Below, in pieces: positions 23,060 through 33,392 of a DNA stretch of 64,000 nucleotides (its first letter is position 1; each line of letters starts with the position of its first letter). Where the stretch lies: assembly GCA_947179485.1 (NCBI GenBank), contig OX359246.1, forward strand, positions 15,252,001-15,316,000, in the 5' to 3' direction. Position numbers and translations under genes: made by a program. The notes under the pieces are model-generated. The model had not been told where the DNA came from and made no database searches. It saw only the letters and a program-made list of their open reading frames with translations. The DNA comes from Allacma fusca. Taxonomy: Eukaryota > Arthropoda > Collembola > Symphypleona > Sminthuridae.

Positions 23060-24617
23060 TTAGATCCGCGAAACCAATTTGATTTCCGTGTTGATTAATT
23101 TGTCAGTAACAATTTCAGACTGGGTAAAATTGCGTCGAACGGTTTCTACATATAATATGTTTAGATAAAATGGAAACCGGTTGTTTCAAAGTTTATCGTA
23201 AGTAAGTTATCATTATGTTATGTTTAATAATTAATAGTTATTATGCTTACCAATAACAATATTGTGAAGGGGACAATATTTGAACTGATTTTTTTTATGC
23301 GCCCCTCCTCCTTTGTAGCCCACCCGGATAGCAAAGTTTCGTGTAAAGAGCTTCTCCAAAATTGATCGGGTTACTTTACCGACATTGGTATCCCCAATTT
23401 TGTGGAAGTAACGCCTCTATATTAACAATCAGTAAACAACACTTATAATTGATAAACATTTTATACAGTTATTTCAGTTCAAACAAGTTAAAAACAAAAC
23501 CATTTACCAGTAGACTAGCATTTGCTGAGGCTTTTAACCACTCAAACGCACTTTCCAAAGATTCCTCAGATGATATTGGAATTATGTTCATCAGTGGTTC
23601 AAAATCAAATCTGGAAACGCTTCTACTACCACTTGGGAAATTTTGCGCTTGAGAAAATTCTCGCATTCCATCTTTTAGACTAGCTAGCTGCTCAGCAACA
23701 AACGCTCGCAAACCTGATATTAAAATCACGATAACTATGTAATGCTTGCATAGTTATAATTAAATCACAAACACATTTACACTTACAACAATCATAATGT
23801 TAGGAATCAAGGATTGAAAAATGTAACATTTACCATTTACTTCAGCCTTGAGGGTCTCTATTTCGGAGTTAGATGTGATGGAACTACTTACTGCAGTATT
23901 TGTAGGAAACAGAACCTCCGTGATATAATTTTCACTTTCATCAGTAGCCACTGATTGATCTGCAGTTAAATTGATGGGATCTTCCAGATGTGAATGTTGT
24001 ATTGCGTCTAAATGTTCTGCTCCCACAATGAAGCATTAATTAGACCGTGCGTATGCATTGACTATAAATGATACTTACGCAAAAAGAGGTTACTCTGTGG
24101 TTCAATGATTTGATCCACACTGTTGGACTGCGGCTGACTGCTCACACTTGCACAGGAATTTTCCGCACCCTCCGGAATCACTTCGGAATAAACGAAATCA
24201 TTGTTTCGTGTAGTCTTGACTTACCTCATCCTAAATTCCCTGTCCGCAAACTCTGAACACAAGTCGGACGTGTCGTCTGCCTTTTTAGCCAATATGAGCC
24301 CGTAATCGTAATCATCTAATAAATAATTCTGTAGTTAATTATTACTCTTCAATGTACCTTCTATTTTGAATTCGATATAGTGTAAACATTTAATACTAAT
24401 GAGATAAAATCTAATTACCTAATGATCGATAAATCTTTACTTCATATTCTTTCCAAAGGGTTTTGTCCGGCTGTCTTCTTCTTAATGGCTGTTTGCAATT
24501 TTTTCCCTTAAAGTTCACAGGCCAAAAGCAAGTCTGTTTATTTTTGAGCCAGCATGTTGGAATTAAAGCCACAGATTTATAAAGTAGGAATTCTACAACA
24601 CAGAATTCTCGTTCCAT
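23060..24617 (-). CDS. DUF4806-type protein gene carried by the Tnp2-like element
   Basis: Seven exons join in phase to 324 residues: 24617-24419, 24315-24225, 24119-24079, 24019-23834, 23713-23508, 23416-23251, 23145-23060. The N-terminus (FCVVEFLLYKSVALIPTCWL, then CFWP, then a KTLWKEYEVKIYRSLG turn) matches the start of arthropod proteins of this kind. The C-terminal half has the DUF4806 pattern: FEPL..PISSEESLESAFEWL, YFHKIGDTNVGKVTRSILEK, then FAIRVGYKGGG and a VRRNFTQSEI ending. The middle is Ser/Asn-rich and probably disordered. No catalytic motif is visible. The stop codon at 23062-23060 lies 8 bases before the transposase ATG on the same strand, so both may come from one transcription unit. 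Every splice phase fits, so this gene looks intact while its neighbour is broken. The function is unknown; a DNA-binding accessory role is only a guess. Confidence 0.65.
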
Positions 24618-25090
24618 TTTGTAACTAAAACTCACCTTAGATTATATGACTCCACCACCACGCCAAAACAGATTTAATGTACTGAAATAATAAACTGCAG
24701 ATACACGCGAGAATGTGAAAATCATTTACTGCATGAGTACACAAAGACCGTTATCCTTATAATAAATTACCGCGCCTAAAATAGTTCTGATCAAGTGTGT
24801 GCTGACTGGCTGCAGTTTTCGTTTCGGAAAATTTGCGAGTGTATTATATTTGATGGCTACGCGCTGGATTGTATCCTTTATGAAGCCCCAAGAAAAACGC
24901 AATGGTATTTCCCGCAGTTTACCGATTCCAGCAGAGAGCCAGCTTTCCGTTACTGAAACAGCACAGAGCCAGAGAAAAATCTTTCCTGGGTTGAGTGTGA
25001 GTCAGAGAATGAGTGTGAGTACTAGTGGCAATGGAATACAAGTTTCCACCACTCAAAAATAAAACCAGCACTCACCTGAGTGAGCCCTTA

Positions 25091-25604
25091 CAGTTGGGAA
25101 ACATGCGAAGTAATTATGTATAAGTAGCTACCGACATTAAAGAAAAATTCATTTAAACAATTTCATTCTAAGAAGAAGAGAATTTATTATTTTAATTTTC
25201 ACGCACAATTGACAAACTACCTACAATTATTCTCCCGAAAAACATCAAATTCTGGAAAAGTTCCTCCTTTAGGTACATCCGAACGAAGATTTTTAATATC
25301 CTTTTTGAAATCCCATGAAAACATTATTGAAAACAAAAAACCAATAGTTCTCAACGATGCCAAAGCAAAGGTATGGAAACAATGGCAATAGAATTCAACT
25401 CCCAACCTTCAACCCACAATTGTAAATATTTTCAATATGATTCGGGGAACGGATGATTGAGAAATGAAAACTTTGTCCGCAATTACTGATTGAAATAAAC
25501 CAGTGACCAAAAATCTTAATGCAACAAGTATCTGAAAAATAATTGGAACATGTCCACCTTTAGATGATAGTAACTGAGTTGTGACAATCGGTAACAGGAA
25601 CGTA
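25091..25604. repeat. copy of an old interspersed repeat, left part
   Basis: The stretch ending 'ccacctttagatgatagt' then 'ctgagttgtgacaatcgg' recurs near 36060-36083 and 38470-38600, where a different transposon interrupts it. The same repeat continues after the Tc1-like element (27243-27420, 'ctcccgaaatgaattgtca'). No coding sequence is seen. Confidence 0.55.
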
Positions 25605-27242
25605 CACTGGGGTGCAATGATGTTGGAACAAGGTAAACTCTGAGACTCAGGGTCTAAATAATCTTAGAGTTGTGAACTTATCTATAGTTTTTTCTTCTTT
25701 TTCTTCAGTTTTATATGCCGATAATAGATATGCCAGAAATTTCGGGGGAAAAATTGCAAGAAAAACGAGGCAAAAAAGCCAAATTATTGCTGTGCATTGG
25801 TGTTGGAAAAAAGTGAAAACCGGTTTTAAACTGGGTAAACTTCACAGCCCGATTGACTAACAAGCAGTAGGCCACCCTTTGCCATCAGGACAGCATTTAT
25901 GCACCGTGGGACGGAGCTGACGAGGTTCCGGGTCAATTCGGGGGTATGTTGTCCCATCTCTCCTTAATTCGGATTTTCGGGTCTTTTTTCCCGGTAACGT
26001 GAAATTTCGTCAGCTCCCGACCTATGTGATAACACGTATGTTCGATAGAGGTGATATCCGTACTTTGAGGGGTCCAGTCCAGATCTGGTATCTTGTTTTT
26101 TTTTAAATCGGTCCATGTGGACTTCGCCATGTGCTTGGGGTCGTTGTCGTGTTGATACACAAATCGGCGTCAAATTCCCAGGTTTTTGGCTGATTGCTTA
26201 ACGTTTCGGTTGACTATGGCTTGGTAGTAGTGTTGGTTTATATTTCCGTCCATAAAATCAATGGTTCCCACCCAATATGCACTGATGCAGCTCCAAACCA
26301 TAACACTACCACCACCATGCTTTACAGTGGAAAGTAAGAACAGTCTTTAGACCCTCCCCTGGCTTTCCCCAGACCCCGGTTCCTCCATTGCTGCAAAAGA
26401 CACTACATTTGTGCTCACCGGGCCTCAAAACTCGACTCCACAACGTATCATACTTGTTTGCGTGCTTCCGGCACCACAGGGTCCTCTTTCTCCTGTTTTT
26501 AGCATTGATATAAGGCCCTTACTTGGCTCGAAGCAAGTTCCTTCCGCTCAGATACTGGATTCGTTTGATCGTGGTCCGATGTGCAATCTTTCCTATCTCA
26601 AAATGCACTTGTGAGAGGATCTTAGATGAGGTCAGTCTTGAGTCTTTCTTGACATTTGCAGATTATTGTAGGCTCCTCGCGGGGGGTGACAATGCGGTCT
26701 TTACCCCTCCCGGGCAGATTTTCGACGATACCAGCCATCTTGTATTTTTTTATAATATTAAAGACCGTCGAGGGTCTTAGGCGGACCTCTTTGACAATCT
26801 GCCTAAACGTTGGAGGCTTTTTCTCGTCGTTCCTCCACTTCTCAATCACTAGCTCTCTCGCCGGTATTGGAATCTCCTTTCTTCGTGGTTCCATCTTGAT
26901 CTAAATGTGTCAAAATGCATTAAGGAATTCTAAAAGACACTAGAATGTGTTTGTGATCTATTTTGTTTAAAATAAAATTACGAACCTTGTGTTGTTCTGC
27001 TCAGATTGTACCATAGTCAGTCGTGTTCCAACACTAATGAACACGAATAATTGGAAGCTTTATTGTTTTTGTTCATTTTTTTATATAAATTTTTTTTTTC
27101 AAATTTTCTTTTCAGATTTATTATCAGCATAAAAAACTGAAGAAAAGGAAGAAAAAAATTTATAGATAATCTCACAACTCTAAGATTATTTAGACCCTGA
27201 GTCTCAGAGTTTACCTTGTTTCAACATCATTGCACCCCAGTG
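25605..27242 (-). mobile_element. Tc1-like transposon with long inverted repeats
   Basis: The element is 1638 bp, bounded by TA on both sides (25603-25604 and 27243-27244), as expected for Tc1/mariner insertion. Its inverted repeats run about 120 bases and start CACTGGGGTGCAATGATGTT, with only scattered differences between arms. It carries a decayed transposase on the minus strand. Confidence 0.92.
25933..26894 (-). pseudogene. Tc1-like transposase, broken
   Basis: The N-terminal part (26894-26622) is a paired-type helix-turn-helix: ARELVIEKWRNDEKKPPTFR, VKEVRLRPSTVFNIIKKYK, then GRGKDR. The catalytic C-terminal part includes a VKHGGGSVMVWSC block (about 26330-26290) and DNDPKHMAK..LDWTPQSTDITSIEH (from 26160). 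The second Asp and the Glu are 34 residues apart, the D34E spacing of Tc1. The pieces lie in different frames and the middle is degraded, so no functional enzyme is encoded. Confidence 0.85.
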
Positions 27243-27663
27243 TAGAAACAAAAGTATTCTTAAATAGAAATTTCTCCCGAAATGAATTGTCAGCACTGAA
27301 AAGTTCCAAAAGATTTGATAAACTTTTTAAATATGGCTGAGAAATGCAATAAATTACTGATTGGAATGACCAAGTGGTCAAAAAACTTATTGCGATAAGT
27401 CGTTCTGAAAAATAGCCGGAATATATGTGGCCACCTCAAAGGTGGGCCGCTATCCCAGATCTGGGAAAGAATCTAGTCCCAGATCTGGGGTGCAATATGA
27501 AATGCAGCAATATTGGCACGGATATAGGCTAGGCAAACAATCCATTATCGGCAACGATAAAAATATAGGTAGGGCCTCCGAACCGTTGTTCGGCATTAGA
27601 TATTATAGGCTAGGCGTGAGTAAAACGTCTAACCCTAGAAGGTATATATGCAGGCATTGGAAC

Positions 27664-28510
27664 TAAAGGCGTGGCCCGCAGGAGATTTCCCAACCCAACC
27701 CGACAAGTCTTACCCACAAATACGTAACCCGAACCCGCCCGACCCGAAAGTCAACCTCTGAAACGTCGACCCGCCCCGACCCGACAGTATTTTTTAAGGC
27801 CCGCGCCAGACCGCAGCCCGCTGGGTTTCAGGTGACACAGCCCGACCCAGCTTGCGGGCCCCCGCGGGGCCCGCAATTGTTTAAGAACTTAGTAAAACGC
27901 TGTCAGATTCGCTTCCCATCACAATGTCTACAACAAAAGTATAAACCGTAGAAACCGAAGAATAAATATTATTTAAGTTTAAATTGTTTTTAAATATCTG
28001 TAGCTGGTTCGATTTTTAATTTGTGTTTGAAAATCCCTTCGCAGGAAACGTTAACTAATGGTAAGAATACTGCTCTAACAAATTTTACATGCTTTTGATT
28101 TCAGAGCAGCAACTTCAAAACGTTACAAGTCACAGTCACACGATAAGCGAGAAACACGATCAAACAGGAATAGTAACTACCAACACTAAAGGCACAAACA
28201 TGATCAATCACAAATAGTCGCAAGCCATATAATTCTCCTGGAAAAATCCTAAGCGCCGGTGATTGAAATTTAAACGTTTTGCGGGCTGCTTGCGGGCCCA
28301 ACATATATTTAAATTCTGCCCGAACCCGCCCGCAGCCCGCACTATGTGCATAAATTTCAACCCGACCTGCCCCGTTGAAATACAATAAAAACCCAACCCG
28401 ATCCGCAACTTGCAACACGACAAGGCATTCAACCCGAACCCGCCCATAACCCGCACAGGCGGGTCGGGCCGAGGCCCGACCCGAATTTTTACCCGCGGGC
28501 CACGCCTTTA
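27664..28510 (-). mobile_element. hAT-like MITE, GGGTCGGG family, second copy, inverted
   Basis: The element is 847 bp with an exact 8-bp duplication (ATTGGAAC at 27656-27663 and 28511-28518). It has the same ends as the 20157-21003 element and the same length. By eye it is the same sequence in the opposite orientation; the incidental reading frame inside is identical over about 147 codons. The different target duplications prove two independent insertions. Confidence 0.92.
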
Positions 28511-28856
28511 ATTGGAACATTGATTTTGAATTTTCTAAATCGTAAAAAACCGCGAAACAGCGCAATGTACCTATTCGTGTTATGCCGTTGAATTTCTTGT
28601 TCTCATCATTCATGCATCGCAGTCATCTTAACTTCCCGCATTTCCGAAATATCATTCAGAAGAATCAATAAAACCGTTGGTGTCTACTGATGTAAGTACT
28701 TTTCGTTTGCTATTAAAATAATTAGTGTAACATTGAGATCAAAATAAAGTCTTTTGCCATAACTATTTTGCTTAGCTTTCTGAAGGAAAAAAAGTTTGTC
28801 GAACTACTAAAATGAATCGAATGATTATTAACAAGAAATTGAAGATTTGAGAAGAT

Positions 28857-31800
28857 TTGAAGAGATACTTCGAAATAGTTGAATCTTCGGACGATGGAAC
28901 AAGTGGTAAAATCAAATGCATTCATGAAGACTGTGAAACTAAGAATGCAAAACCTCGAATTTTTAATACCAAGAGTGGCTGGAATTCTCATATTGATCAT
29001 CTGGTAAAATATATATTATTCTTACTCGCTCGTCCTGGCTTACCACATTAAATTGCATACTTGTGTATTTATTAAAGTAAAGTGTAACACTAAATTGCTT
29101 TTCAACAGGAAAGAATTCATGGGATTCCCAAGAGTAATTTTAATATCAATCGAAAGGAGGTTCCATATCTGGAAAAGGTAGTTTCATTTCTCGTGAAAAA
29201 GAAGATAGGAAGCTTTACGAACAAGAATGTCTACAGGAACTGTCATAATAAGCCGATTCAATATGTGACTGACCTAATGGACTTAGTTTGTATCGCGGGA
29301 ATGCCTGTGAACTTGGTAGAAAATCCAATGTTTATGAAGCTAGCACGAAACCTGGATTCATCGGTCCGATTATTGTCAAGGCGGCAACTAACCCGCCGAA
29401 TCCGAAAGGAAGCGGACAGATACTATTTTCTTTTACATTTTATTTTTCGACATGCTAGCTTGTCTGTAGAAGAAAGCCGACCATATATGACATATTTCTT
29501 ATTCCACAGACTATCTAAAATAAATTTCGACCGACTTCGTAAAGTTAAGGGCTCGACGTTGCATTTTTCCTTCGATCTATGGAAAAGTCGCAGCAACAAG
29601 CATGTTATGGGCATAAAAGTACATTTTATCGATGACAATTGGCACCTCAATTCCTTCGCTGTGGGCTTCTTTGAATTTTCTGAGAGAAAACAAGCTAAAA
29701 ATATTCGGAAGGCCTTTTTGAATGAAATCTCATCAAAATACAACATCAAACCAGAACAGGTTTTTTATTATCTATTGACAAGCTTACCTGTCTTAGTCAC
29801 CAGTCCTCTGATTTTTTCCGTTTTATATTGTCTATGTTGGCTTTATAATGACAGATAATGCAAAGGAAAATGTGGGCGCATTTGCGAGTTTCGAAGCGTT
29901 CCATGTCGAACCAATTGAAGACCAAGAAGACAAAGACCCGCATTAACATGACGATAAGGACCATGATGACATAAATTGGGAAGACGCTACTGAGAATTTT
30001 GAGGACGAAATTTCTGAAATAGAATCTTGCGAAATGGAAGTGGAATATGAAGCAATTTATGAAAACCTATGCGATTGGTCAAATCAAAAGTTGGTTCGCC
30101 TCGGTTGTGTTACACATGCCCTACAGCTAGTCATTAAAGAATGCCTCAAGAAAAATCCACGATGCCAAGAACTTCTGACGTACATTAACAAGCTCACAAG
30201 CTTTTTTAGCATGTCGCCATACTGGAAATCAAAATTGACTGAAGTCACAAAAAAGGGCTCATAAAAATTAAAGAAACTAGATGGAATGGAATTCTGCTGT
30301 CCTTGAAGCGTGTACTCGAGGTCGTCATAATTGGTTCATAAAAATAAGACAAGGGAGCTTGTCAATAATAATTGTTAAATACAAAGTCACCAATACTGAC
30401 AAACAATTGTTAAATATGTAGGATAATTTTTGGCTAATATCAATATGATTTTGGAGCAAGCACATGGGGAAAATCCATCGAATTCAACGCCGGATCTTAT
30501 TTCTCCTGAAATGGAGAAAGACCTATTCAATCTAAGCAAATTGTTGACACCATTCCTGGATTTGACAAACGAACTCCAATCAGGAGGTGTTACCTCATCA
30601 ATGGTTATTTTAGGAGTAATTACACTCTACAAACGTAAGTGCTTAATTTTGACGGATTTTGGCATTTTTTCTTACTAATTCGTAAATCGTATGCAGGGTT
30701 GCTGATTATTTTGAAAAAATCCAAAAATCGGATTAATTTAATTTAAATCGAATTTTTGTGATTTAAATCCATATTTTCTTATTTAAATTCAAAATTTTAC
30801 CGTACAATAGAATTAACATAACAAATGTTCGAATTTTAATTTTCCTAATAATAGTCACACTGTAGCCAGCAATGAAAGGATCAAGTAGTAAAACATTATG
30901 AATTAGGAGAAAATTACAGACAAGTCAACTAATATGAAATAGAAAGCTGGTTAAAGGCCAATCCCAAATATCAACAGAGTTTAATCTTTGAAGCCAAACG
31001 CTGTATGCGAAAAATACCAGCTGTCGTATTTGGATTTTTATTGAAATATTTGAGTACTTTTATGAAAACAAAATCAAAAAATCACTGCTCTACTACATAA
31101 TGTGTTGTGTTAAGCACAACACTCTATAGTTTCATAAACCCTTTTTCGATCGTCATTCCCAATTTTTGGTTTGCTTTCTGATTTTTATTTGATTTTATTT
31201 CACATTGCCCCACGGGTCGTAGGCTGCATTCTGGTATATATGTATCTTTATGCTCTTGTTTTACGGGAATTTTAACATATTTACTTTACAAGTTAGTCTA
31301 CACTTTTAATAAAATTTGATGTAAAAGAATATGGAGTACATCACGAATCGAGTGACTTTGTTTAGTAAGAAGTAGTATCGGAAAAACAAACCTTCAAAAA
31401 TCACCAGTGTAATGTATTGCAAGTATTGTCTTATAAAAACTGGATACGAATTTCCTTCAAAATTACGAAATCAAATTAAATAACATGATTTAAATCAAGA
31501 CACCATGGTCATGTGTAATTTAAACATCCAATTTGTGTCACTAGAAATGGCTTCCGTGAATTGCGATGAGGGATACATGAAAGCTCTGAAGACAAGTCTA
31601 TGTTTGACTATTACCGAACGGTTCGGAGCACAGCAACAATTCAACTACGGTGGAAAAGGAGCAAAAAAGTTTGTTAAATATATTCCACAATGAAGCATGC
31701 ATACTAGCAACAGTACTTGATCCACGTTGGAAAATGATGGCATTTGAGAGTAAGATTCTACTTACATCATTAGTTTTATGACAAGTTGCTGTCCTGAAAC

Positions 31801-32302
31801 CAGTAAGTATTACGGTTTACTTTATGATTAAGTGGTGTTTCCATTTTGCAGTACATTTACCCGAGCCCTACAAATTGGGCCAGTTTGTTCCTCCTGTGGA
31901 GAAAGTCAAAGATTTATTGATCAAAGCTTTCAAGCAAAAAAAGAGCGAAACTGTAGACGAAACTAATATTTCCGAACTATCCGTCGGCGTAAATGAACCG
32001 AGTGTCTCCAAACGAACCAAAACAATTTTTTATCTAGTTTCATTCCAGGGGACACCGATGAAGATCATGTACAACTTAGAGACGAGATAGAGGAATACTT
32101 AGCTGAAAAAAGGTGCCCCCGTGATTCTAATCCGCTAGAGTACTACAGAAAACTTGCCGAGAGAAACAAATACCCCATTCTTCGTGAAGTGTTTTCAATA
32201 GCCGGTTCCCTTAATAGAGCAAGAAGAGCTCGCCTTGGAACAAAAACTATTGACGGTTTCTTGGTTTACCGAGAATTTAGAAAGCAGGAGCTTGGTTTTT
32301 AA
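28857..32302 (+). pseudogene. hAT transposase relic with BED-type start
   Basis: The N-terminus has a BED-like zinc-finger relic (IKCIHEDC..., then SGWNSHIDHL). The catalytic part at 29193-29858 carries FDLWKSRSNKHVMGIKVHFI and a following TDNAKENVGAF, the family's TDNA.N block, in another frame. CVTHALQLVIKECLKK (from about 30107) and a C-terminal dimerisation remnant (EEYLAEKR..NPLEYYRK..YPILREVFSIAGSLNRAR, about 32080-32302) follow. Frameshifts, an in-frame TAA near 29944 and an AT-rich insertion near 30690-31506 break it. Compared with typical hAT ends, the piece between YPILR and VFS is shortened. I could not define terminal repeats. Confidence 0.8.
30690..31506. repeat. AT-rich insertion inside the hAT relic, ATTTAAATC motif
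   Basis: This stretch interrupts the hAT coding homology. Its left end starts near CAGGGTTGCTGATT and its right end, read in reverse, CATGGTGTCTTGATTTAAAT. Both are followed by ATTTAAATC-type motifs, with repeats such as 'gatttaaatc' near both sides. No exact 8-bp duplication is visible, so the limits are approximate. Confidence 0.4.
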
Positions 32303-33392
32303 TTCATTGTTGATGACAAACTGGTTTGTTAAAATATAAATAATAATATTTTCATTATTTTATTAATATATCTGAAATCAAATACTCGAACTTATCATTT
32401 GTAACAGTTGAACCAACTTTTTTATATCCTTTAATCTATAATATTAAAACAGTATTATAAACACCTACTATTAGGGCATCAGTGGAGCACCCTATTAGAT
32501 CTTTATTTCAAAGATTTTTTTCTTGACATTTTATATCTACAGTTATGGATAGATATATATTTATTTGTCGATTCTGCCTTTGCCCTTACAACCTGCATAA
32601 TACAAATACGAGTTTAAAATAGAAAATTATTGAAGTAAAATAGCAAATATATATGTTGTTTATATTGTTTTGATAATTTGTAAAAATAATATTATGAAGT
32701 GTGGCAGTAAAGATCTACGGTTATATGATTGCTATGGTGCGACAAAATTATGAATATCAGAATGTGTCAGTGCTCGACATGGGTATGTGTAATACGCGGG
32801 TAAACGGGTACGGGTACGAATATGGGTACTACCCGGGTACCCGTCAAGAGTAGCCGAACAATTTCGAGTATTGCCCGGGTACACTTTGGTCGACTCAAAA
32901 TTTTGGGTACGGGTACAGGTCCCAGCATTTACCTGTAGCACCCGGAACGTAAGAACTTTAAACGCATGTTGAGGTCGTGGCAATGTACTTTTCTCAAATG
33001 CTTTTTAATTTAATCGAGCGGTTTTAAAATACTGCTGTTGTTTAAAAAATTTTTACTTGGAGCTTTAGCTGACTTCATAGTTTCAGTACGAGATTTCAAC
33101 AAACTCAAGGAATGCAGGTCATCCCTTCGTAGTTCCTATCATTTGAGTGATAAGTAAACACTGATCGTTTTTTGCACGCTGTTGTTTACTGATTTTTAGG
33201 AAGTAGCATGACGATTTCTAGCGAAACATTCTGCCATACATATGTGTGTAGTGCGCATATGGGCATAAGTATATACGTTTGATAGAGAATTACAAGTTCT
33301 AGGCTCACGAGCCAATATCTAGGCTAGGTCGTCCCTTATGCTAGTAGCCTTTATATGATTCTAGAATGCAACTTATCACTACCAGCTTTAAT
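32303..33392. repeat. gene-free interval with a GGGTAC-rich repeat
   Basis: About 32767-32940 is packed with GGGTAC/GTACCC (for example 'acgggtacgggtacg', 'tacccgggtacccg'), unlike its AT-rich flanks. It resembles the motif-rich ends of the other elements here, but I could not find matching target duplications. The rest shows no gene. Confidence 0.45.

Larger units (their letters stand above)
19840..25090 (-). mobile_element. Tnp2/CACTA-like DNA transposon, ends approximate
   Basis: A decayed Tnp2-like transposase and an upstream DUF4806-type gene on the same strand are bracketed by two regions rich in GCTGG/CCAGC: about 19840-20010 (gtgctgg, gctggc, ccagcac, ccagctt) and about 24925-25070 (ccagcag, gccagctt, accagcac). 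Such subterminal repeat clusters are a known property of CACTA (EnSpm) elements. I could not define exact termini or a short target duplication; 'ttcccag' on the left and 'ttgggaaac' on the right are candidate ends. A hAT-like MITE is inserted in its 3' part. Confidence 0.45.

Noticed and set aside
27427-27666. 79-codon plus frame with 'ccagatctggg' repeats
   Set aside because: It lies in the old interspersed repeat and ends exactly at the MITE target duplication; no domain.
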